DNA of 64,000 nucleotides from CAG-791 sp002449595 (GTDB lineage: Bacteria > Bacillota > Clostridia > Lachnospirales > Lachnospiraceae): assembly GCA_946539855.1 (NCBI GenBank), contig CAMNHV010000001.1:1-64000 (forward strand). Reading direction: 5' to 3'. The translations under genes were made by a program, and so were the position numbers. The notes below the pieces were generated by a model, which was not told the origin of the DNA, did no database searches, and saw only the letters and a program-made list of their open reading frames with translations. Shown one piece after another: positions 1 to 9,136 of this stretch. Position 1 is the stretch's first letter, and every line of letters begins with the position of its first letter.

Positions 1-369
1 CGACCTCTCGGTCGTCCCTGCCTGGCAGGTGTCCGCTCCAGTGGAGCAACTCTGATATCATACAACCATCTGTTTGAGATGTCAACAACTTTTTTAAAAA
101 AGTTTTTTGATTGATATTCAGTTTTGCGTCCGCTTTTTCGGCGGTGATTGAGATTATAACAGAGAGGATAGTCGTTTGCAACCGCTAGATTTAGTTCTTT
201 TTCAAGACTTTTCACTATATCTCGACAGCGCCCTTCACCACCCCTCAATCGTCACAGAATCTGTGATGAAAATAGTATTTATTCTGACACCCAACGCATC
301 GCTGAACAGAAATGAGCAGGATCCCGACCGGTCTCCTGCTCACTGTAAATCGATTACTGATACTGCTTC
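1..369. other. Intergenic stretch with AT-rich palindrome, no gene seen
   Basis: I see no convincing coding region. The left edge holds small inverted repeats (CGACC/GGTCG at 1-14, CTCC/GGAG near 36-46) followed by an AT-rich block with a perfect 18-bp palindrome, AACTTTTTTAAAAAAGTT, at 87-104. The layout, short GC-rich hairpins and then a T/A tract, resembles the flank of a stable-RNA or highly expressed operon whose body would lie left of the window, but this is only a guess. A 68-codon open frame at 176-382 has no ribosome binding site and no recognisable content, so I left it out. Confidence 0.4.
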
Positions 370-756
370 TTACAGCTTCTGATTAAACTCGATCTTTTCC
401 TTATTAGGTCCCTCGATCGTGAAATAGCGCACGCCCTTGTCAAAGAAAGGAAGCAGGATCGGCCCGTCTTCGCCTTCCACGATCTTGTAGCCGACTTCCT
501 TTGCGTCAGCCCATGCCTTGTCGACGTCGTCGACGTCGATCGCGATGTGATCCCACGCGCCCCAAACCTGGTTCGCCTCGTCCTTCTGGAAGGTCTCTAT
601 CTCGATCGAGCCGTTGCGGATGAACGCGACCGGGAATTCCTTCGATCTCCACTCGATCTCGAAGCCGAGTCCCTCGTAGAACTTCAGCGTGCCTTCAAAA
701 TCCCTTGTCGGCAGCCCCAGATGCTGAATGCCAGTGATCCTGTCCTTGATTGCCAT
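370..756 (-). CDS. VOC (glyoxalase/bleomycin-resistance fold) family protein
   Basis: A 128-residue single-module VOC protein, probably cytoplasmic. Two beta-alpha-beta-beta-beta units are readable: the first starts GIQHLGLPTRDF, the second WDHIAIDVDD. Candidate metal ligands sit at the usual VOC places: His12, Glu54, His70 and Glu123, so metal binding is likely. The start is supported by GGAGG and AGGAG motifs just upstream of ATG 756. It is the last gene of the minus-strand catabolic operon, 196 bp after a zinc dehydrogenase, so it may isomerise or cleave an intermediate of that pathway. Substrate cannot be told from sequence because VOC proteins include lyases, epimerases, dioxygenases and resistance proteins. 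Confidence 0.85.
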   Translation of the reverse strand: MAIKDRITGIQHLGLPTRDFEGTLKFYEGLGFEIEWRSKEFPVAFIRNGSIEIETFQKDEANQVWGAWDHIAIDVDDVDKAWADAKEVGYKIVEGEDGPILLPFFDKGVRYFTIEGPNKEKIEFNQKL

Positions 757-952
757 CTCCTGATCCTCCTGATTTCCTATTTTGTTACTGTAAACCCCTG
801 TTTCTGAAAAAGCTGTTTATGTCCGCCTTAGAAGCACATGAACCGAGGCGGTCGCTTACCAGCTTCCAAATCTATTATAAATATAAGTAGACAGAATCTT
901 CCAGTAAATTTGTAATCTTTCTTGCGAAACTGGTCGCGCGGCGCGCCGCAAC

Positions 953-1990
953 TCAGTCGAAGTCGATGACGACCTTCAGTGCTTCCTTAGTCGTGACGAG
1001 CTGCAGGACTTCGTCGATCTGCTCCGGCTTCCGGACGTGCGTGTAGAAGTCCTTCGGGTTGATGACGCCCTTGCGCATCAGCTCGACGTTTTCGGACGTG
1101 ATGTCATACTGGCCGTAAGGGAAGTTGAGCATCTGGAGCAGCGTGTTGTTCTTCAGCTTCGTGACGTCGACGACCGCGTCCGTGTTCTTCAGGACGCCCA
1201 TGGAGCCCACGATGCCGTACGGGCGCAGGCGCTGCGAGCCCTCCATCAGGATGGACGTCAGGCCGACAATGTCAATCACTCTGTCGAAAAGCTCATCCCC
1301 AAGGATCTCGTCCTTGTCTTCCTTCGCAAAATTGATGGTGCGGTCCACGCCGGAGAGCGTTTTCGCCAGTTCCAGGCGCTCGTCGACCGAATCGATGCAG
1401 GTGATCGACTTCGCGCCGAGGATCCGCATGTATTTCATGGTGCCGAGGCCCATCGGGCCAGCGCCGTAGACGAGGACGTCCTTTCCTTCCACGGTGAAGT
1501 TCTTCGCCGCGGAGAAGCACTCGTTCAGGGAGAGCATGACGCCCGCGTCGATGCAGTCGAAGTCGTCGGGAATCTGGCGCATGATGTTCTGCGCCCCGTT
1601 GCGCTCGGATTCCGGGATGTCGAGCTCGTCCATGACTTCCCAGTCCTGGATCACGCCGTAGTCGGACATCTGGCCCCAGGTCGCCCCGTATTTCTCCGTG
1701 GTGCGGACGAACGGCGGGTTGATGAAGCGCTGGCCGACGCGGTAGTTCTTTACCTTGCTGCCGACTTCCACGATCTCGCCGACGCCCTCGTGCCCGAGCA
1801 GGATCGGGAACGCGTCGACGTCGATCGCCATCTGGCCCCGGATAATATGGAAGTCCGTGCCGTTACAGAAGCCGCAGGCCCGCGTCTTGACGAGACACTC
1901 GTAGGGCTTGATCTCCGGCTTGATGACGTCGTCCACCATTCTGACGTCATCTTTCCCAAAAACTGCGATGCTGCGCATGAATTCGCTCAT
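953..1990 (-). CDS. Zinc-dependent medium-chain alcohol/polyol dehydrogenase
   Basis: A 345-residue MDR-family dehydrogenase. The GroES-like N-terminal domain carries the catalytic zinc signature GFCNGTD (Cys42) and GHEGVGE (His67, Glu68). The Rossmann domain has VLVYGAGPMGLG around residues 170-185 followed by an acidic residue at the end of the second strand, which favours NAD over NADP. The four-cysteine structural zinc lobe seen in its neighbour at 2258-3313 is absent and replaced by a segment rich in aromatic residues (FINPPFVRT, GATWGQMSDYG). The start has AAGGAG nine bases upstream; a second Met four residues in is possible. It lies in the operon with another dehydrogenase, so the two may oxidise and reduce successive polyol or keto-sugar intermediates. 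The exact substrate is unknown. Confidence 0.88.
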   Translation of the reverse strand: MSEFMRSIAVFGKDDVRMVDDVIKPEIKPYECLVKTRACGFCNGTDFHIIRGQMAIDVDAFPILLGHEGVGEIVEVGSKVKNYRVGQRFINPPFVRTTEKYGATWGQMSDYGVIQDWEVMDELDIPESERNGAQNIMRQIPDDFDCIDAGVMLSLNECFSAAKNFTVEGKDVLVYGAGPMGLGTMKYMRILGAKSITCIDSVDERLELAKTLSGVDRTINFAKEDKDEILGDELFDRVIDIVGLTSILMEGSQRLRPYGIVGSMGVLKNTDAVVDVTKLKNNTLLQMLNFPYGQYDITSENVELMRKGVINPKDFYTHVRKPEQIDEVLQLVTTKEALKVVIDFD

Positions 1991-2257
1991 TGCCTGCGTC
2001 TCCTTTCTTTATTCTCTTATATGAATATTCTGCCTTACATTGCTGCTCCGGGGCGGCGGGCTATATCGCCGTGCGCCAGCCGCATATCACCACTGCGCGC
2101 CGCCCCAGTCATATTCCATTGCAAGTACGGGCACCATGAAAGGCGCCCGCACTTCGACAATCTATGACCAACCCCGATGCTTCGGGAGATGGTTCCAAGC
2201 CGTCCCGGGCTTGTCCCGCCCCGGACTACGCCGGGGCCGCCGCCCGTCAGGCACGCG

Positions 2258-3313
2258 TTACTCTTCGTTCTCGGGCATCTCCACGACGACCTTGAGCGCG
2301 GTCTGCTTCTGCTTGTAAGCGACCTCAAAGGCCTCCTGGATGTCCTCGAACTTCATGAAGTTGGTCGCGACCTTCTTCACGTCGATCTTGCCGCCCGCGA
2401 TCGCGTTGATCGCCATCGGATAGATGTTCCTGTAGCGGAAGGTCGTCATGATGTCGACTTCCTTGCCGTTGACTTCCATGAAATCGTAAGTGACCGGATC
2501 ATGGACGTTGCCGACCACGACGATCACGCCGCCCGCCTTGACGATATAAGGCGTCTGCGCCGTCGTAAACTTGCTGCCCGCGGTCTCATAGACGAGCTCA
2601 TAGCCCGCGCCGCCGGTCAGCTCCTTCGCTGCCTCGACCGTATCCACCTGAGAAGCGTTGATGACGTGCTTCGCGCCGAGCTCCTTCGCGACTTCCAGAC
2701 GGTTGTCGAAGACGTCGACGACCGTGATGTCCGTCACGCCGACCGCCTGCAGGGAGAGCAGCGTCATCAGGCCGATGCAGCCGCTGCCGAGGATGATCGC
2801 GTTCTGGCCGAGGTGCGCGCGGCTGCGGTTCACGGCGTGCAGGCCGACCGCAAGCGGCTCAACGAGCGCGCCTTCGATCGTCGAGACGTTGTCCGGAAGC
2901 TTGAAGCAGAATGACGCCGGATGGGAAATATACCTGCTGAATGCCGCTCTGTGCCAGGGCGGGCAGGCCATGAAATCGACGTCTCTGCAGAGATTGTAGC
3001 GGCCGCTCAGGCAGTACTCGCACTTGCCGCAGGGCACGCCGGGCTCCACCGCGACGCGGTCGCCGGGCTTAAGCATCTTGACGTTTCCGCCGACTTCCTT
3101 CACGACGCCGGCGCTCTCATGCCCGAGGACGCAGGGCAGATGAGGCTCAAACATATGCCCGAAGCTCGGATCCGTGTAGAACTGCACGTCCGAGCCGCAG
3201 ATACCGACGTGCTTCACTTCGATCAGGACGTCATCGGGCCCTACGTCGGGCATTTCGCTGTCACGGATCTCCAGTTTCTCGGTATCGACCAAATATGCTG
3301 TCTGGTTCTTCAT
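2258..3313 (-). CDS. Sorbitol/xylitol-dehydrogenase-like zinc dehydrogenase
   Basis: A 351-residue MDR dehydrogenase close to the sorbitol/xylitol/L-idonate branch. Catalytic zinc ligands are Cys39 (GICGSD), His65 and Glu66 (GHESAG). Structural zinc cysteines are Cys95, Cys98, Cys101 and Cys109. The NAD domain starts at AIILGSGCIGLM near residue 172. The reaction expected for the family is NAD-dependent oxidation of a polyol to a ketose. The start is well set by AGGAGGAAAA before ATG. It is 267 bp upstream of the 953-1990 gene on the same strand. Its place in an operon with an Rbs-type importer and a mannitol-dehydrogenase family enzyme supports a polyol or sugar-acid role, but specificity within the family cannot be read by eye. 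Confidence 0.9.
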   Translation of the reverse strand: MKNQTAYLVDTEKLEIRDSEMPDVGPDDVLIEVKHVGICGSDVQFYTDPSFGHMFEPHLPCVLGHESAGVVKEVGGNVKMLKPGDRVAVEPGVPCGKCEYCLSGRYNLCRDVDFMACPPWHRAAFSRYISHPASFCFKLPDNVSTIEGALVEPLAVGLHAVNRSRAHLGQNAIILGSGCIGLMTLLSLQAVGVTDITVVDVFDNRLEVAKELGAKHVINASQVDTVEAAKELTGGAGYELVYETAGSKFTTAQTPYIVKAGGVIVVVGNVHDPVTYDFMEVNGKEVDIMTTFRYRNIYPMAINAIAGGKIDVKKVATNFMKFEDIQEAFEVAYKQKQTALKVVVEMPENEE

Positions 3314-3514
3314 TTTTCCTCCTGTGCACTTCCTGTGCGTGAGAAATTCCGTTTTTCCGCACCGGCCGCGCCGATGCAGGTCCTCACTTTTCCGCGGCAG
3401 GTTCGGGGCTGCCGCTTCCCTTTATTAACTCATTTATACCACCGGTGCAGCGCCTGTTTCACGTATCTGCAAAGTTCCTGCGATACGCCAGCATCACACA
3501 TCTTCCAGGCCGCC

Positions 3515-4342
3515 TTACGCCTCCACCAGCTCTCCCGCGAGCGGCAGCCAGTCGAGGATCCTGCGGATCCACGGATCCCAGAAATCCCAGTTGTGGACGC
3601 CCGGGCCCTCTTCATACGTGAGATCCACGCCGAGATTTTTCGCGAATTCGCGGAATTCGGCATTCTGCGCGTACACGAAGTCCTCGGTACCTACGCACTG
3701 GAACAGCTTTGGCAGTTTGACACCGCTTTTCACCGCATTCTCTAATACGATGAAAAGATCTTCCGTCTGCGGATCATAGTATTCCCAGTTCGGGCCGTAC
3801 GCTTCCGCGAGGTAGACGTCCGTGGGCACGCCCGACGGCCGCGCCTTCGCGCTGTTCAGGTTCGGTCCGACGCGCATCCCGCCGGACAGGCTCGCCGCCG
3901 CGGCGTACTGGTCCGGATTCCGCAGCGCGATCTTAAAGCTCCCGTAGCCGCCCATCGACAGACCTGCGATGAACTTGTCCTCCGGCTTGCCGGAGATGGG
4001 GAAGAGCTTCTCCATCGCCTCCGGCAGTTCATGGGCGATATAGTTGTAGTAATTCCCGCTGTGCGCCATGTTCGCGTAGAAGCTGTTGTCGCCGGACGGC
4101 ATCACGACCGCGAGGCGCTTCGCCTGCGCGTAGGTCTCGATCCTGGAGAAGCGCTGCCAGTCCGTGTGGTCCGCGGAGAAGCCGTGCAGCAGGTACAGGA
4201 CCTGGTATTTCTTACCATTCCCCGGAAGCGGGGTCGCGCCCTCGAAGAACTCGTCGCCCGAGTCCGGAAGCGGCAGGACCACGTTGACAGACACGCTGCG
4301 GTACAGCTCGCGCGAAAAGAATTTGCTCTCTATCAGTGCCAT
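3515..4342 (-). CDS. Alpha/beta-hydrolase esterase (esterase D / EstA family), copy 1
   Basis: A 275-residue putative serine esterase without signal peptide, so cytoplasmic. The triad is visible: Ser129 in GLSMGG, Asp221 in GTEDF, His250 in GPGVHNWDFWD. The segment LYLLHGFSADHTDWQRFS is the oxyanion-side HG motif. The fold is that of S-formylglutathione hydrolase, tributyrin esterase and feruloyl/acetyl esterases. It is a tandem paralogue of the next gene upstream, 15 bp away; both share the same triad layout and the C-terminal EEGPGVH motif. AGGAGGAG precedes ATG 4342. In the operon it most likely removes acetyl or other acyl groups from an imported sugar conjugate; this is inference from context. 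Confidence 0.88.
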   Translation of the reverse strand: MALIESKFFSRELYRSVSVNVVLPLPDSGDEFFEGATPLPGNGKKYQVLYLLHGFSADHTDWQRFSRIETYAQAKRLAVVMPSGDNSFYANMAHSGNYYNYIAHELPEAMEKLFPISGKPEDKFIAGLSMGGYGSFKIALRNPDQYAAAASLSGGMRVGPNLNSAKARPSGVPTDVYLAEAYGPNWEYYDPQTEDLFIVLENAVKSGVKLPKLFQCVGTEDFVYAQNAEFREFAKNLGVDLTYEEGPGVHNWDFWDPWIRRILDWLPLAGELVEA

Positions 4343-4357
4343 GCTCTCCTCCTTTCC

Positions 4358-5188
4358 TCAGTCCACGAATCCGTGCGTGAGCGGCATCCACTCGAGGATC
4401 TTCTTAATATAAGGATCCCAGAAGTAGAAATCATGGACGCCGGGCCCCTCCTCGTATGTGATCTCCGCGCCGATCGACTGCGCGTACTCATAAAACTCTT
4501 TGTTCGTGGGATAGATGAAGTCCTCCGTCCCGCAGCACATGTAGAGTTTCGGAAGGTCCACGCCATTATCGAGCGCATTCTTCAGCATGACCTTCACGTC
4601 GTCCTTGTTCTCGTCGTAGAACTCAAGGTTCTCACCGAACTGGTTGTAGCGGTATTTCTCGGAAGGAATCGTAGGCATCGATGCGCTTTTTATAGTCTCG
4701 GCTAGCGGCTTGCGGTTGCCGAAGCCGCCGGAGAGGCTCGCGGCCGCCGCATACAGGTCAGGGCGCAGGAGCGCCATCTTCATCGTCCCGAAACCGCCCA
4801 TCGAAAGTCCTGCGACGAACCGGTTTTCCCTCTTGTTCGACAGCGGGAAGATCGCCTCCACGAGTTTCGAGAGCTCTTCCGTAAAGAAAGTGAAGTATTT
4901 TCCGCCGTACGGAAGATCCGTATAGCTCGAATTGTTCGCGCTCGCCATGACGACTGCGATCTTGTTCTCGCACGCGTAGGACTCGATGCGTGAAAACCGC
5001 TGCCAGTCAGTGTAGTCCGCGGAAAAGCCGTGCAGCAGGTACAGTGTCTGGAACTTCTCTCCCTCATTCGGATAGCGCGCGTCATTTCCGAAGAAATCCG
5101 CGCTGGAATCCGGCGTCGGCAGAACGACATTCACGGTGACGCTTGCATAGAGTGTCTTTGCAAACAGGTTGCAGGTAAACAGCGCCAT
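4358..5188 (-). CDS. Alpha/beta-hydrolase esterase (esterase D / EstA family), copy 2
   Basis: A 276-residue paralogue of the preceding esterase, co-linear over its whole length, from MALFTCN to the GPGVHDFYFWDP segment. Triad: Ser129 (GLSMGG), Asp223 (GTEDF), His252. No export signal. AAGGAGAAAAG lies directly before the ATG. The pair arose by tandem duplication and has since diverged, so the two may act on different acyl groups or positions of the same substrate. It is separated from copy 1 by 15 bp, so translation is probably coupled, and from the HSL-type hydrolase by 70 bp. Confidence 0.88.
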   Translation of the reverse strand: MALFTCNLFAKTLYASVTVNVVLPTPDSSADFFGNDARYPNEGEKFQTLYLLHGFSADYTDWQRFSRIESYACENKIAVVMASANNSSYTDLPYGGKYFTFFTEELSKLVEAIFPLSNKRENRFVAGLSMGGFGTMKMALLRPDLYAAAASLSGGFGNRKPLAETIKSASMPTIPSEKYRYNQFGENLEFYDENKDDVKVMLKNALDNGVDLPKLYMCCGTEDFIYPTNKEFYEYAQSIGAEITYEEGPGVHDFYFWDPYIKKILEWMPLTHGFVD

Positions 5189-5258
5189 CTTTTCTCCTTT
5201 CCGCCTCCTCCGCGGGCACTGTCCCGTGCCCGCGCGGAGACGTTTTACAGCCTGAAAA

Positions 5259-6239
5259 TTATCCCAGCTTCGGCACCGCCGCGATGATGTCGTCCATCGC
5301 CTCGAACGATTTCTGGTACGGGCGGTTGATGAACGCGTGCAGCATGCCTTTATAAAGGTGGAATTCCACCGGGACGCCGTTGTCCTCCAGCTTCGCCGCG
5401 TACATCAGCGCGTGGTCCAGGAGCGGATCGCACTCGGGCGAGATGAAGCAGCACGGCGGGATCCCGTCGAAGTCGTTGTTCTCCATCGGGGAAGCGTACG
5501 GATTGTATCTTTCCTTCTCCGGATCCGAAAGGTAACCGCTCTGTGCGAGGTCCGCATAGGGGTCGATGTCAATGAAGTAATTTCCGCCCGCATAGCGGAG
5601 CGTGGAGTCCACCGGCGTGTCGAAGTTGAAGCTCGTCCCCGGGAAAAGCAGGATCTGCTTGTGGATCTTCGGGCCTTTGCGGTCTCTGGACATGATGCAG
5701 ACCGCCGTCGCTAAGTTGCCGCCCGCGGAGTCGCCGCAGACCGTGACGCTCTCCGGGGAGCCGCCGATCTCCTCAGCGTGTTCCACGGCCCACTCGAGTC
5801 CCATGTAGCAGTCTTCCAGGCCGCCCGGGAACGGGTACTCCGGCGCGAGCCGGTAGTCCACCGCCACGACGACAATGTCGCCGTATCTCGTAAAGTACCT
5901 GGGGACGTAGTCGTAGAGATCCAGGTTGTTCATGGTCCAGCCGCCGCCGTGATAGAACAGCATGATCGGATGCGGGCCTTCCGTCATCGGATGGTACACA
6001 CGGAGCGTGACATCCCATCCGTCGCGACGGACGCGGTAGTCGTCGGTCTCGATCTTCATGAGCTCGTCGTAGCAGTAGATCCCTTTCATCATCTCCGTCA
6101 TGTTCGTGAGCGTCTCGAAGTTGCTCTTCACACGGAACGCCTTGCGGCTCATGCCTTCGGGGGCGCCGAAATCCTTTTCTTTCTTTACGTACTTGTCCGG
6201 CTCGCCGTATTCGGGTTCAAAGTATTTCCTGTACTTCAT
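5259..6239 (-). CDS. HSL-type alpha/beta hydrolase (carboxylesterase)
   Basis: A 326-residue hormone-sensitive-lipase type esterase. It has the HGGG oxyanion motif (97-100), nucleophile Ser171 in GDSAGG, Asp271 in SPECDPL and His301 in GMLHAF. No signal peptide. I place the start at ATG 6239 (MKYRKYF) because AGGAG sits eight bases upstream; a GTG seven codons earlier lies inside that ribosome binding site and is less likely. It follows the ABC permease gene by 124 bp on the same strand. With the two esterase-D-like proteins it gives the operon three esterases of two subfamilies, which points to an acylated substrate. Confidence 0.88.
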   Translation of the reverse strand: MKYRKYFEPEYGEPDKYVKKEKDFGAPEGMSRKAFRVKSNFETLTNMTEMMKGIYCYDELMKIETDDYRVRRDGWDVTLRVYHPMTEGPHPIMLFYHGGGWTMNNLDLYDYVPRYFTRYGDIVVVAVDYRLAPEYPFPGGLEDCYMGLEWAVEHAEEIGGSPESVTVCGDSAGGNLATAVCIMSRDRKGPKIHKQILLFPGTSFNFDTPVDSTLRYAGGNYFIDIDPYADLAQSGYLSDPEKERYNPYASPMENNDFDGIPPCCFISPECDPLLDHALMYAAKLEDNGVPVEFHLYKGMLHAFINRPYQKSFEAMDDIIAAVPKLG

Positions 6240-6363
6240 GGTTCGGTTCTCCTTCCTCACATGATTCTGCCAGTCTGTTACGAATTATTATGTCCGTCGG
6301 CCGCCTTGTCGGAACAGCCGTCCCTCACGGCCGGCCGTTCCGGCATGTGTGCGGCCGGAATCG

Positions 6364-7353
6364 TCAGGTTTTTGCTGCTGCCTTTTTGTCCTCTTTCGCC
6401 TTCTTCGGCACGTACGGCCTGTGCTGGTAAGCCTCGAGCAGGACCGCGAACAGGAAGACGAAGCCCTGGACGACCTGCTGCCAGTACTGGTTGACGTTCA
6501 TCAGGGTCATGCCGTTGGTCAGCATGTTGATCAGGAAGACGCCGCAGAATGCTCTGAGGACCTTGCCTTCGCCGCCGCCGATCGCGACGCCGCCGATGAT
6601 GAGGGCTGCCAGGATGTTCATTTCAACTTCGGAGCCTGCCGCCGGCTGGCCGGAACCCATGCGGCCGAGCTGGATGCAGCCCGCGATGCCGCAGAGCATG
6701 CCGCAGACGATGAACGAAGCGATGCGGATCTCTTTGGTGCGGATACCGGACAGTCTCGCCGCCTCGTCGTTGGAGCCGGCTGCGAAGAATTTGCGGCCGA
6801 GATACGTCTTTGTGAACACGATCGACGCGATAACTGCGACGACCACGAGGACGACGACCGGGACCGGGATGATGCCGATGAAGCCCTGGCCGAGCCACTT
6901 GGACTCATCCGGGATGCCGTAGATCGGAAGACCGCCGGAGATCAGGTAAGCCGCGCCGGCGAGGATCGTCTTGACGGCGAGGGAGCCGATCATGGGGTTG
7001 ATGTTGCCGCGGATGATGACTTCGCCCATCACGAAGCCGATGATCGTGCAGATGATGACCGCGAGGATCATGCCGATGATCCAGTTCTGGCCCCAGTTGA
7101 CGCTCCAGAGAGCGACGAGGACGGTCGTCAGCGACATGAACGAGCCGGTCGCGAGGTTGATGGAGCCGGTGACCATGCAGAACATCAGGCCGACGCCGCA
7201 GACACCCATGATCGCGGACTGTCTCATAATGGTCAGGAAGTTGCTGACCGTGAAAAAGTTCTTGTTGCCGATCGTGAAGCCGACCGCGAGCAGTGCGATG
7301 ACGATGACGATCGTGTAGTCTCTGACGAATGTTTTGAGTTTCGAGTTTTCCAT
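6364..7353 (-). CDS. Sugar ABC transporter permease (RbsC family)
   Basis: A 329-residue integral membrane permease of the ribose/xylose/galactoside type, with about ten hydrophobic segments, GSINLATGSFMSL in the region usual for RbsC, and the GGVAIGGGEGKVLRAFCGVFLI coupling region near the C-terminus. It would form the homodimeric channel fed by the binding protein at 9137 and energised by the ATPase at 7411. The true start is taken as ATG 7353 (MENSKLK), which has GGGAGGAGAAAGCA before it; the open frame reaches ten codons further upstream without a site. It lies 57 bp downstream of the ATPase gene. Confidence 0.93.
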   Translation of the reverse strand: MENSKLKTFVRDYTIVIVIALLAVGFTIGNKNFFTVSNFLTIMRQSAIMGVCGVGLMFCMVTGSINLATGSFMSLTTVLVALWSVNWGQNWIIGMILAVIICTIIGFVMGEVIIRGNINPMIGSLAVKTILAGAAYLISGGLPIYGIPDESKWLGQGFIGIIPVPVVVLVVVAVIASIVFTKTYLGRKFFAAGSNDEAARLSGIRTKEIRIASFIVCGMLCGIAGCIQLGRMGSGQPAAGSEVEMNILAALIIGGVAIGGGEGKVLRAFCGVFLINMLTNGMTLMNVNQYWQQVVQGFVFLFAVLLEAYQHRPYVPKKAKEDKKAAAKT

Positions 7354-7410
7354 TGCTTTCTCCTCCCTGTCAGGATGATGCATGTGCGATTCGGTGGATC
7401 ACGGTTTCAT

Positions 7411-8907
7411 TCACAGTGACAGCTCACCGGATGCGTACTGCAGGACCTTCTCCTGCGAGTACTCTTCCTTCTCCAGCTTGCCGGTGCACTTGCCCTCATA
7501 CAGCACAAGCATCCGGTCTGTCAGTCCGAGCAGTTCCTCCATCTCGGAGGAGATCACGATGATCGCCTTCCCCTGCTCTGCCAGTCTGTTGATCAGCTTG
7601 TAGATCTCCTGTTTGGAGCCGACGTCGATGCCTCGCGTGGGCTCGTCCAGGATCAGGATGTCCGACTCGCTCGCCAGCCACTTGCCGAGGACGACCTTCT
7701 GCTGGTTGCCGCCGGAGAGGTTGCTGGTCCGCTGCTTCAGGGACGGCGTCTTGATGCTCATGTCGTCGACCTGTTTCTGTACGATCTCCCGCTCTTTCTT
7801 CGTGTTGACGAGGAGCATGTGGGAGAGCTTTTTAATAATTGGAAGCGAAATATTGAAGTCGACGGCCATGTTCTGGAGGACGCCCTGGTTCTTGCGGTCC
7901 TCGGAGACGTAGCCCAGTCCGTGCTCGATGGCCTCCATCGAGGACTTGAAGTGGACCTTCTGCCCCTTGACGTACAGCTCGCCGGAGACCTGCGGATCCG
8001 CGCCGAAGATCGCTCTCGCGAGCTCCGTCCGCCCCGCGCCGACCAGTCCGCCGAAGCCGAGGATCTCGCCCTCACGAAGCGTGAAGGAGACCGGTCCCAC
8101 GGTCTCGCCGCAGAAGTCCTTCACTTCCAGGACAACGTCGCCGTAGTGCTTGTCGCGCTCCGGGAAGCTCTCCTTGAGCTCGCGGCCGACCATGTACTTG
8201 ATCAGCATGGGCTTGTCGATCTCGTTGATATCCTTGGTAACGACGACCTCGCCGTCGCGCATGACCGTGACGCGGTCCGAGACTTCGAACAGCTCGTCCA
8301 GGCGGTGCGAGATGTAGATGATCGTCATGCCCTGCTCTTTCAGCTCGCGAATGATCTTGAAAAGCAGTTCGACTTCATCATCGGTAAGCGGCGCCGTGGG
8401 CTCGTCCATGATGAGGAAGCGGGCGTTTCTTGCCAGCGCCTTGGAGATCTCGACCAGCTGCTTGTAGCCGACCGTCAGGTCCTTGACCAGCGCGCGGGGG
8501 TTTATGTCAACGCCGAGCTTGTCGGTGATCTCTTTCGTCTTTTTGCACATCAGGGCGTAGTCGCGGAACGGGCCGTCGTTGACCCTGAGGTTCATGAACA
8601 CGTTCTCCGCGACGGAGAGCGGCGGCGCCTGCGTGAATTCCTGGTAGATCGCACCGATGCCGACCTGCAGGGCGATCTCGGGGGTCATCTTGTCATAGGT
8701 CACGCCGTCGAACTCGATCGTTCCCGAATCCGGTGCGTGCGCACCTGTAATTGCCTTGATCAGTGTGGACTTCCCTGCGCCGTTCTCTCCGATCAGCGCG
8801 AGGACTTCGCCTTTTCTCACCTCCAGGGAGACGTCCTTCAGGGCGTGTACGCCGGGAAAGCTTTTCTCGATGTGGGAGAGTCGAAGCAGTACTTCTTGGT
8901 TGCTCAT
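7411..8907 (-). CDS. Sugar ABC transporter ATP-binding protein (RbsA family)
   Basis: A 498-residue fused double ATPase of the ribose/xylose type. The N-terminal domain has Walker A GENGAGKSTLIK, a signature-like LTVGYKQLVEISKAL and Walker B FLIMDEPTAPL. The C-terminal domain has the degenerate GGLVGAGRTELAR in place of Walker A, as in RbsA/MglA, plus NLSGGNQQKVVLGKWL and ILILDEPTRGIDVGS. It is cytoplasmic and peripheral. Start: AGGAG nine bases before ATG 8907. It sits between the binding protein gene (terminator hairpin between them) and the permease gene, so binding protein, ATPase and permease form one importer. Confidence 0.95.
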   Translation of the reverse strand: MSNQEVLLRLSHIEKSFPGVHALKDVSLEVRKGEVLALIGENGAGKSTLIKAITGAHAPDSGTIEFDGVTYDKMTPEIALQVGIGAIYQEFTQAPPLSVAENVFMNLRVNDGPFRDYALMCKKTKEITDKLGVDINPRALVKDLTVGYKQLVEISKALARNARFLIMDEPTAPLTDDEVELLFKIIRELKEQGMTIIYISHRLDELFEVSDRVTVMRDGEVVVTKDINEIDKPMLIKYMVGRELKESFPERDKHYGDVVLEVKDFCGETVGPVSFTLREGEILGFGGLVGAGRTELARAIFGADPQVSGELYVKGQKVHFKSSMEAIEHGLGYVSEDRKNQGVLQNMAVDFNISLPIIKKLSHMLLVNTKKEREIVQKQVDDMSIKTPSLKQRTSNLSGGNQQKVVLGKWLASESDILILDEPTRGIDVGSKQEIYKLINRLAEQGKAIIVISSEMEELLGLTDRMLVLYEGKCTGKLEKEEYSQEKVLQYASGELSL

Positions 8908-9020
8908 AGATTGTCGCTCCTATCTTTTTCACCGGAAGCATCAGTGTCTCATACCGGAACCGTCTTCTTCCTATCCGCATCCGGTATTCGGATCAGGACC
9001 GCCGCGGCGCTGTTTCGGGT

Positions 9021-9055
9021 AAAAAACCGGCGGGGGAAAGTCTCCCCCGCCGGTT
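9021..9055 (-). terminator. Intrinsic terminator/attenuator between binding protein and ATPase genes
   Basis: On the minus strand a perfect 13-bp GC-rich stem (arms 9025-9037 and 9043-9055, 5-base loop) is followed by six T. It lies after the binding protein gene and before the ATPase gene of the same importer. Partial termination here would make more binding protein than membrane components, a common arrangement for such operons. Confidence 0.85.
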
Positions 9056-9136
9056 GACTTACCAGAAATGGTCTTCACCGATCCAGTTTGTCGTCTTCAT
9101 CCGGCTGCTGCCGGACCTGTTTCCGTCCCGTCTATA

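Noticed and set aside
176..382. Small gene at the left end
   Set aside because: No ribosome binding site, no recognisable composition, and it overlaps the end of the VOC gene in antisense.
6349..7419. Asp/Arg-rich 356-residue frame on the plus strand
   Set aside because: It is the antisense shadow of the RbsC-like permease; composition is typical for high-GC shadows and it has no ribosome binding site. Many similar long frames (for example 1037-2167, 27277-28797, 45386-47191, 52637-54220, 53053-54306) were rejected for the same reason.
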